Shown here in pieces: positions 1 through 4,382 of a stretch of 5,280 nt of DNA. The stretch is taken from positions 1-5,280 of the forward strand of contig CACXDE010000454.1 in assembly GCA_902766305.1 (NCBI GenBank), in the 5' to 3' direction. Each line of letters begins with the position of its first letter. Positions within the stretch are counted from its first letter, which is position 1. Below the pieces are notes generated by a model. That model was not told the DNA's origin. It did not search any database and was given only the letters and a program-made list of their open reading frames with translations. The position numbers and the translations under genes were made by a program. The stretch comes from an uncultured Ruminococcus sp. GTDB taxonomy: Bacteria; Bacillota; Clostridia; Oscillospirales; Acutalibacteraceae.

Positions 1-2
1 GG

Positions 3-35
3 AAAAGATCCTTCGCTTACGCTCAGGATGACAGG
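3..35 (-). repeat. Intergenic palindrome-forming repeat, copy A
   Basis: This is one of three related units of about 30 bp in the gene-free stretch at the left edge. It reads AAAGATCC, then TTCGCTTACGCTC, then AGGATGACAGG, and is inverted relative to the copy at 128-160. The shared pattern is AAAGATCCYTCGCT, a variable centre, then TCRGGATGACAGG. Repeats of this general form are common between genes in many gut Clostridia; that is recalled knowledge, and their role is not settled. No open reading frame is associated with it. Confidence 0.6.
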
Positions 36-127
36 TTCAGGATTGTCAGAATAACGAAATTATTGTGCATAATAACGAATGATTATATATTACACAAACG
101 ACTTATAATTTTGTGAAGCATAGCCAT

Positions 128-212
128 CTTGTCATTCTGAACGCAGTGAGGAATCTTTTTCATAAAACAAGTCATATTCGTAAAGATCCCTCGCTTTGTT
201 CGGGATGAGAGG
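128..212. repeat. Inverted repeat pair (copies B and C) forming a long hairpin
   Basis: Copy B (128-160) and copy C (182-212) are inverted copies of the same unit, separated by about 21 nt, so the transcript would fold into an imperfect hairpin of about 27 bp. Several differences between the arms are T in B opposite G in C, which still pair as G-U in RNA. The two central mismatches and one A/C mismatch remain. No clear T-tract follows, so it is not a convincing terminator for either strand. It could be a REP-like or MITE-like mobile relic, or a processed RNA structure. Copy B is on the opposite strand to copies A and C. Confidence 0.6.
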
Positions 213-422
213 TTTAATTTGTTTTGTGAATAATCACGGACAATTGTAAATTTGCTCATTCATAGAACATAATATATTTGCCGGCACTGTCTGTCTGGGA
301 TCAACGGCTAAGGAATTGTGCGGAAATTATTTCTGCCTTTGTACAGGGGTTTAGGGTTCAGCGTCACGCTTGTTGTTTTTATTTTGTTCAGAAAAATTCC
401 ACAAAGATTCCAAATACATTCC

Positions 423-451
423 TTAATTCTTCCATAAACAGAGCATATAAT
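423..451 (+). promoter_or_regulatory. Candidate sigma-A promoter of the beta-helix lipoprotein gene
   Basis: A perfect TATAAT lies at 446-451. With a 17-nt spacer, the -35 position is TTAATT (423-428), only three of six matches to TTGACA. Transcription would start near 458, giving an untranslated leader of about 48 nt before the ATG at 506. The -10 box is strong and the -35 box weak, so an activator or another sigma factor is possible. Confidence 0.4.
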
Positions 452-505
452 ACAGTCATAACAAAACAACAAGCCCAACTCAGTGGGATCAGGGAGGTAA
501 CGATT

Positions 506-2068
506 ATGTTAAGAAAAAGAATATCAGTGATGGCAATGGCTCTTCTTATAACTTCCGCAGCAGCGTGCAGTATGAACAATGAAAATGAGACAGCTCAGGA
601 TACAGCTCAGAAAACAACTAAGGCTGTACAGACGGTTGATACAGCAGCAAACATAGAAACAACTGAAGAAGAATATATGAATGATATTCAGGAATCTGAC
701 AGCAGTACTCAGGAAAGCAGCGAAGCTTCTTCCGAAGAAAGCAGCAAAAAGACGGACACATCCGAGAGCAAAGCTTCCCCGTCAGCTTCTGAAAAGAGTG
801 AAGCTTCATCCAAAAAGCAGACCAGCAGTCTTGGAGGTACTTCGGGCAGCAACAGTCAGAGCGCTTCTCAGTCCGCAAACAGCGGCACAAAAGCGAGTAC
901 TTCAAATACTACAAACAATGCAGGCACGTCAAACACTTCCAACACCTCAAATACTTCAAACTCTTCCGATACATCCGGAAGCTCTTCATCAGAAACCTTT
1001 ACGAACAGAGATTTACAGCAGACGGTTGATACATCAGGTTCAAGCACTATAACGGCTTCTGATAATAAGATCGTTACGATAAGTGAAGAAGGCATATATA
1101 CAGTCAGCGGAACAGCGTCCAACTTTACAATAAAAGTAGAAGCTGATAAGGAAGCAAAGGTACAGCTTGTTCTTGACGGGCTGAATGTAACAAACAGCGA
1201 TTTCCCTGTAATATATGTAGTATCCGCAGACAAATGCTTTGTTACAACTACATCAACGGTAAATACGCTTTCTGTAACAGGTACGTTCACAACTGACGGC
1301 GATACAAAGACTGACGCAGTTATCTTCTCAAAGGATGATCTTGTATTCAACGGTACAGGCACTCTCAATATCACATCAAACGCAGCCAACGGAATATCCG
1401 GCAAGGACGATATCAAGTTTACCGGCGGTACTTACAATATCTCATCTGCAAAAGACAGCATAGAAGCAAACGATTCTATCTCAGTAAGTGACGGTACTTT
1501 CAATATCACAACATCAAAGGACGGCTTACACAGCGAAAACGATGATGATGATACAGTCGGTTCTATCCTCATAGAGGGCGGAACATTCAATATCAAAGCC
1601 GCAAGCGATGCTATACAGGCGACAACAACACTTGAATTAAATGGCGGTACATTTGATCTGACATCCTCAGAGGGACTTGAAGCAACATATATAAAGATAA
1701 ACAATGGTACAATTAACATCAATGCAAGTGATGATGGTATAAATGCCTCTCAAAAAAGCAGAAGCATTGGTACTCCTACAGTAGAAATCACCGGCGGAAG
1801 TGTGAATATCACAATGAACGGCAACGATGTTGACTGTATTGATGCAAACGGAAATATCATAGTATCCGGCGGTACGATAAATCTCACGTACCCGACTCAG
1901 GGACCTTCAGAATCCTTTGACTGTGACGGTACAGCTTCCTACACAGGCGGCACTATCATAATCAACGGTACTCAGGTTGATTCCATACCCCAGTCCATGA
2001 TGGGCGGCGGAAGAGGCGGCATGGGCGGCAACGCCGGCGGATTCCAGAGAGGCGGCAGAATGTTCTGA
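506..2068 (+). CDS. Cell-surface lipoprotein with Cthe_2159-type beta-helix carbohydrate-binding domain
   Basis: A 520-residue exported lipoprotein, probably anchored on the outer face of the membrane and reaching through the wall. The start at 506 is chosen because AGGGAGGT (491-498) sits 7 nt before it and a signal peptide follows at once: LRKR, a hydrophobic stretch, then SAAAC with the lipid-attachment Cys at residue 21 (a relaxed lipobox). Residues 60-165 are a Ser/Thr/Glu/Lys then Thr-Ser-Asn-rich linker. From about 165 to 495 there is a right-handed beta-helix-like repeat: GGT(F/Y)NI-type strands near residues 307, 329, 358, 380, 400, 430, 455 and 481, with Asp-rich turns (DDDD at 346-349) that could bind calcium. 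This matches the DUF4353/Cthe_2159 family, whose founder is reported to bind cellulose-like and acidic plant polysaccharides. The last 21 residues are Gly/Arg/Met-rich. No catalytic motif is recognised; substrate and role here are inferred from the family. Confidence 0.85.
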   Translation: MLRKRISVMAMALLITSAAACSMNNENETAQDTAQKTTKAVQTVDTAANIETTEEEYMNDIQESDSSTQESSEASSEESSKKTDTSESKASPSASEKSEASSKKQTSSLGGTSGSNSQSASQSANSGTKASTSNTTNNAGTSNTSNTSNTSNSSDTSGSSSSETFTNRDLQQTVDTSGSSTITASDNKIVTISEEGIYTVSGTASNFTIKVEADKEAKVQLVLDGLNVTNSDFPVIYVVSADKCFVTTTSTVNTLSVTGTFTTDGDTKTDAVIFSKDDLVFNGTGTLNITSNAANGISGKDDIKFTGGTYNISSAKDSIEANDSISVSDGTFNITTSKDGLHSENDDDDTVGSILIEGGTFNIKAASDAIQATTTLELNGGTFDLTSSEGLEATYIKINNGTININASDDGINASQKSRSIGTPTVEITGGSVNITMNGNDVDCIDANGNIIVSGGTINLTYPTQGPSESFDCDGTASYTGGTIIINGTQVDSIPQSMMGGGRGGMGGNAGGFQRGGRMF

Positions 2069-2085
2069 TAAGCCGGATAAAAAGT

Positions 2086-2126
2086 GTATTGCCTTTCCCT
2101 TGCAGATAATGCCGGGGAGAGGATAC
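2086..2126. other. Hairpin just after the lipoprotein gene
   Basis: GTAT (2086-2089) plus CCTTTCCC (2092-2099) pairs with GGGAGAGG (2115-2122) plus ATAC (2123-2126). This gives 12 pairs with one G-U pair and a two-base bulge (2090-2091). It begins 18 nt after the stop codon. No T-tract follows on the + strand, so it is a poor intrinsic terminator in that direction. It may protect the mRNA 3' end or attenuate read-through into the next gene. Confidence 0.4.
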
Positions 2127-2129
2127 AAT
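2100..2129 (+). promoter_or_regulatory. Weak candidate promoter for the small secreted protein gene
   Basis: TTGCAG (2100-2105), an 18-nt spacer and TACAAT (2124-2129). The -10 box matches five of six positions, the -35 box three of six. A start about 7 nt downstream would fall at about 2136, exactly where the leader hairpin at 2137 begins, which mildly supports it. The gene may equally be read through from the lipoprotein gene. Confidence 0.25.
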
Positions 2130-2136
2130 AAAAAAT

Positions 2137-2210
2137 GACATGCACCGTAAAAATCGGTTTGCGTCAGTTTCCCCTTAATGCCGCAGACAGATATTTTACG
2201 GCAGCGTGTC
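2137..2210 (+). promoter_or_regulatory. Long leader hairpin directly before the ribosome site
   Basis: GACATGC (2137-2143) pairs with GCGTGTC (2204-2210) with one G-U pair. After a small internal loop (A2144 against C2202-A2203), CCGTAAAA (2145-2152) pairs exactly with TTTTACGG (2194-2201). That is 15 pairs closing a 41-nt loop, ending immediately before the AAGGAA ribosome site at 2216-2221. I do not recognise a known riboswitch class in it. Plausible roles are a 5'-end stabilising stem or translational control; both are inference. Confidence 0.45.
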
Positions 2211-2230
2211 AAAGAAAGGAAATGGCAGCG

Positions 2231-2773
2231 ATGATAAACAAAAGGGTAATTGCAGTGACTTGCGCATTGGCGGCAGTCATGATAGCCGGCAGCTCCGTAA
2301 CAGCCTTCGCAGCAGAAACATCTCAGCAGCCGGGTTTATCTTCGTCCTCAGCGCAGCAGCAGACAGAAAAAAAGGCTGAAACTAATAACAGCTCATCTGA
2401 CAAAAAGGCTGAAACAAACAGTGGTTCATCTGACACAAACGCGGACAAAAAACAGATACGCAAACACCGGCGTACAGATTCTGCTGATACCTCGACAGAC
2501 GCAGACAAAACCCAGAAAGTACGTCCTGAAAGGAAAAGCAAGACAGCTTCTGACGGCAGTACAGAGGACAGCGGTACTAAGTCAGGAAAATTCATGCACG
2601 GAAAAAGAAAGGGCAGCCGTAAGCTTTCAGACGGAACAGCGCAGAACGGAGGTGCTGTAAACGGACAGACTGAAAAAAAGCAGCCCTCAGATAAATCTTC
2701 TGAGAGCAGCAGTAATTCCGGTACTGTACAAAAAAGCAGTGTAAGCACTGCCGGTGTGACATCTGCCGTATAA
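2231..2773 (+). CDS. Small secreted low-complexity protein of unknown function
   Basis: A 180-residue product with no family I recognise. The ATG at 2231 is preferred because AAGGAA (2216-2221) lies 9 nt upstream; the in-frame ATG at 2222 abuts the ribosome site. The N-terminus is a clear Sec signal peptide: INKR, a hydrophobic core at residues 6-20, and cleavage after AFA at residue 27 or 28. The mature chain is Ser/Lys/Asp/Thr-rich and very probably disordered. It has an 11-residue tandem duplication, KKAETNNSSSD (47-57) and KKAETNSGSSD (58-68), then a basic patch KKQIRKHRR (73-81) and further Lys/Arg clusters near 91-99 and 105-116. There is no LPXTG motif, second membrane helix or lipobox, so it is probably released or held to the wall by charge. 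It lies 162 nt after the lipoprotein gene and is followed by a terminator. A decayed remnant of a larger surface protein is an alternative. Confidence 0.65.
   Translation: MINKRVIAVTCALAAVMIAGSSVTAFAAETSQQPGLSSSSAQQQTEKKAETNNSSSDKKAETNSGSSDTNADKKQIRKHRRTDSADTSTDADKTQKVRPERKSKTASDGSTEDSGTKSGKFMHGKRKGSRKLSDGTAQNGGAVNGQTEKKQPSDKSSESSSNSGTVQKSSVSTAGVTSAV
2369..2434 (+). repeat. Two-copy 33-bp tandem repeat inside the secreted protein gene
   Basis: Units 2369-2401 and 2402-2434 are the same length and both begin AAAAAGGCTGAAAC and end TCATCTGAC, with a few differences in the middle. Each encodes 11 residues starting KKAETN, so copy number could change without shifting the frame. Confidence 0.75.
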
Positions 2774-2799
2774 GATGCAATAGTTGCTGCATGATAACT

Positions 2800-2847
2800 A
2801 AGGACTGCGGTCTGTACTAACTCCCGATGGTGCAGACCGCTGTCTTT
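2800..2847 (+). terminator. Rho-independent terminator after the small secreted protein gene
   Basis: AAGGAC (2800-2805) and GCGGTCTGTAC (2807-2817) pair with GTGCAGACCGC (2830-2840) and GTCTTT (2842-2847). There is one T/T mismatch in between, two G-U pairs and a 12-nt loop. The stem is long and G+C-rich. The following T-rich stretch is short, so efficiency may be moderate. Because the outer arms are A-rich and T-rich, it could also work, less well, from the opposite strand. It separates this gene from the promoter at 2918. Confidence 0.65.
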
Positions 2848-2917
2848 GTATCCTATTTATACAATAAATGCTGTTTGGAAACAGATTTTATTAGTTCACT
2901 ATTAATGATATCAGGTC

Positions 2918-2946
2918 TTTACAAATTGCGGAAAAAAGGGTATAAT
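2918..2946 (+). promoter_or_regulatory. Strong sigma-A promoter of the YkuD-like gene
   Basis: TTTACA (2918-2923), a 17-nt spacer and a perfect TATAAT (2941-2946). The start of transcription should be near 2953, giving a leader of about 49 nt. This makes the downstream gene an independent transcription unit. Confidence 0.75.
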
Positions 2947-3001
2947 ATACAAGGTTCGTCAAATTATTTTTGCATTGTATGACTACAGGATGGAGATAAG
3001 T

Positions 3002-3988
3002 ATGAAAAAACCAGTTTTTGTTATTACAGAGATCTTCCTTTCACTTGTGCTGACGGCTTCTTTAGCGGCAGTTGCGGCACTTGCTTTGGATCTTCATACC
3101 GGCGGGGCAATAATTCCTCCTGAAATATACGGAGGCAAATCGGAAAGCAAGGAAGAATCGTCTGTACCTGAGAAAAAAGAAAATTCAGCTTTGCAGACCT
3201 CTTCTGTGCCGGAAAAAACTGAAACTTCAGAAGCAAGCGATGTATCATCAGCAGAGGAGTCATCCGAACAGTCCGGTCAGGAAAGTTCTCAGCCGGCAAA
3301 AGCGCAGACGGATACAAAGTCTTTTAAGGATCAGCTGATACTCAGTCTGCCCGAATCACAGACGGAACAGCCCTCAGAGCTTAAAGAATTTATATCGGAT
3401 TACGGACTGAGCTTTGATAATATTTTTTGCGATCATATTATTGTAGTTGACGGAAAAGACGGCGGTAATGCGGATGTATACTGTTATCAGAAAAGCGACA
3501 ACGGTATATGGTGGAATATAAACGGCGACGGCAAAAAGTTTTCTGAGAATGCTTTTATAGGCGAAAACGGTCCGGATTATGAAATAAAGCCTGATTCAAA
3601 GAGATCGCCTTTAGGATTCTATACACTTGGTCAGGGCTTTTATATCGGTGCTCAGCCTGACAGTACTTATCCGATGTTCGAGATAACGGAAAACACTTAT
3701 TGGGTGAACGATTCCTCATCACCTTCATATAATACCAAGGTGGAAGGTACAGATAAAAAAGACTGGTCAAGTGCCATACACATGATAACTGAAAAGGAAG
3801 CATATAAATACGGTCTTGTGGTAAATTACAACACATCACCGGTCAAGTCAGAGCTTTCGTCCTCGATTTTCATATACTGCGGAAATTCACCCACAGACGG
3901 CGGTATAGCAATGTCCGATGCTGAGGTTCTGACTCTGCTCGAATGGCTTGATAAGGATAGCATAGCTATGATCTGCATTATGGCGTGA
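3002..3988 (+). CDS. Membrane-anchored YkuD/L,D-transpeptidase-like protein lacking the catalytic His and Cys
   Basis: A 328-residue protein. The start at 3002 follows GGAG (2992-2995) by 6 nt and opens with MKK and a membrane helix (residues 7-29), so the rest should face outside. Residues 45-105 are a Ser/Glu/Lys/Pro-rich linker. The C-terminal domain (about 110-328) resembles the COG3786/YkuD group: KRSPLGFYTLGQGF (200-213), YWVNDSSSPSYN (233-244), DWSSA (254-258) and YGLVVNYN (270-277). YkuD enzymes form 3-3 peptide cross-links through an acyl-enzyme on a Cys, with a conserved His. In this subfamily the active site normally reads F-x-H, then PTAGC. Here the matching segment is SSIFIYCGNSPTDGGIA (287-303), so Tyr292 replaces His and Gly301 replaces Cys. 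Each change is one base away from the expected codon (TAC from CAC, GGT from TGT). The frame, promoter and ribosome site are intact. I infer a non-catalytic binding or regulatory role. Family placement is fairly sure; loss of activity depends on the alignment. Confidence 0.8.
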   Translation: MKKPVFVITEIFLSLVLTASLAAVAALALDLHTGGAIIPPEIYGGKSESKEESSVPEKKENSALQTSSVPEKTETSEASDVSSAEESSEQSGQESSQPAKAQTDTKSFKDQLILSLPESQTEQPSELKEFISDYGLSFDNIFCDHIIVVDGKDGGNADVYCYQKSDNGIWWNINGDGKKFSENAFIGENGPDYEIKPDSKRSPLGFYTLGQGFYIGAQPDSTYPMFEITENTYWVNDSSSPSYNTKVEGTDKKDWSSAIHMITEKEAYKYGLVVNYNTSPVKSELSSSIFIYCGNSPTDGGIAMSDAEVLTLLEWLDKDSIAMICIMA

Positions 3989-4008
3989 TGATATGTTAGT
4001 GGAGACAT

Positions 4009-4031
4009 AACTTAATTATTGCAAATAAGTT
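4009..4031. promoter_or_regulatory. Short dyad overlapping the asd promoter -35 box
   Basis: AACTTA (4009-4014) and TAAGTT (4026-4031) form a perfect 6-bp inverted repeat whose right arm runs two bases into the TTGACA box. It could be a protein-binding site or a weak hairpin at the end of the upstream transcript. It has no T-tract. Six pairs in A+T-rich DNA can easily arise by chance. Confidence 0.2.
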
Positions 4032-4058
4032 GACAACAAAGAAGAATAATGGTATAGT
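4030..4058 (+). promoter_or_regulatory. Strong extended -10 promoter of the lysine riboswitch/asd unit
   Basis: A perfect TTGACA (4030-4035), a 17-nt spacer and TATAGT (4053-4058), preceded by TGG, which supplies the extended -10 TGn element. The transcript should start near 4065, about 25 nt before the riboswitch aptamer. Confidence 0.8.
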
Positions 4059-4089
4059 ATGTAATAAGGGTCGGAAGACCTGTAATATC

Positions 4090-4261
4090 GTAACTGATAG
4101 AGGTGCGGTAATGCGTGTAATGGAGAGGAAACTGCCAAAGTTTATGATACTCTGTGAATAGCCTTGCCGCCGAAAGGCAGACTCCGGCAAAGTTTGCTTT
4201 GGTTGCCTGCCGCAGAAGGCTTGTGACTGTCATCATATTCTGTGATGGAGAGCTATCGTAT
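4090..4261 (+). promoter_or_regulatory. Lysine riboswitch (L box) aptamer
   Basis: The RNA binds free lysine and controls the following gene in cis. The hallmarks are the 5' segment GATAGAGGTGCG (4096-4107) and the 3' segment GGAGAGCTATC (4247-4257), which close helix P1 through GATAG (4096-4100) and CTATC (4253-4257). Visible inner helices are AAACT/AGTTT (4129-4133/4139-4143), AGCCTT/AAGGCT (4160-4165/4216-4221), TTGCCG/CGGCAA (4164-4169/4185-4190, sharing two bases with the previous one) and CATCA/TGATG (4231-4235/4243-4247). The conserved GCCGAA core is at 4169-4174. Its place directly before asd, an aspartate-pathway gene, fits the class. The exact outer ends are approximate. Confidence 0.88.
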
Positions 4262-4314
4262 CGGACCGCTTTGAATTGTTGTGGTCTTATAGGCTTTTTG
4301 TTTGTCAGAATGTG

Positions 4315-4346
4315 GTGGATCGGTAGCTTGCCGGTCCGCTTTTTTT
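4315..4346 (+). terminator. Riboswitch-controlled intrinsic terminator before asd
   Basis: GTGGATCGG (4315-4323) pairs with CCGGTCCGC (4331-4339), nine pairs including two G-U pairs, with loop TAGCTTG, followed by seven T's (4340-4346). The competing antiterminator is readable: AGCTATCG (4251-4258), which is the 3' strand of P1, pairs with CGGTAGCT (4321-4328), eight pairs with one G-U. When lysine stabilises P1 the terminator can form and asd is shut off; without lysine the P1 strand is free to block it. A further hairpin at 4263-4287 and a 7-bp match CGGACCG/CGGTCCG (4262-4268/4332-4338) may tune the switch. Confidence 0.85.
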
Positions 4347-4382
4347 ACGATAACAAGAATAGTTTAAAAAGGAGAGAAAGAA

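Larger units (their letters stand above)
1..505. other. Gene-free region with repeats and a leader
   Basis: No credible coding sequence is visible in these 505 bases. The left half carries the three repeat copies; the A+T-rich spacer between A and B contains the short duplicate AATAACGAA at 50-58 and 71-79. The frame of the downstream lipoprotein stays open back to a TTG at 278, but the 76 residues this would add are not signal-peptide-like and have no ribosome site, so 278-505 is treated as untranslated. The end or start of any upstream gene lies outside the window. Confidence 0.6.

Noticed and set aside
101..112. TATAAT-like box at 104-109 as a promoter
   Set aside because: There is no matching -35 box at a usable distance and no gene directly downstream.
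278..505. N-terminal extension of the lipoprotein from a TTG at 278
   Set aside because: No ribosome site stands before it, it would bury the signal peptide and lipobox inside the protein, and the ATG at 506 has an excellent ribosome site and spacing.
900..980. Short-period repeats that might suggest a CRISPR or satellite array
   Set aside because: They are TSN-type codon repeats inside the Ser/Thr/Asn linker; there are no regular spacers and the frame is kept.
868..1722. Long minus-strand open frames opposite the lipoprotein gene
   Set aside because: They arise from the repetitive codon use of the sense gene, lack ribosome sites and show no recognisable domain.
2135..2230. Earlier starts of the small secreted protein at ATG 2135 or ATG 2222
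   Set aside because: The first puts the leader hairpin inside the gene and hides the signal peptide; the second touches the ribosome site with no spacer. ATG 2231 has 9 nt spacing.
2975..3001. Earlier starts of the YkuD-like gene at TTG 2975 or ATG 2990
   Set aside because: The GGAG at 2992-2995 fits only the ATG at 3002, which opens directly into the membrane helix.
3993..4010. Hairpin GTTA...TAAC as a terminator of the YkuD-like gene
   Set aside because: The stem is only 4 bp and has no T-tract; read-through is more likely to stop at the riboswitch terminator.
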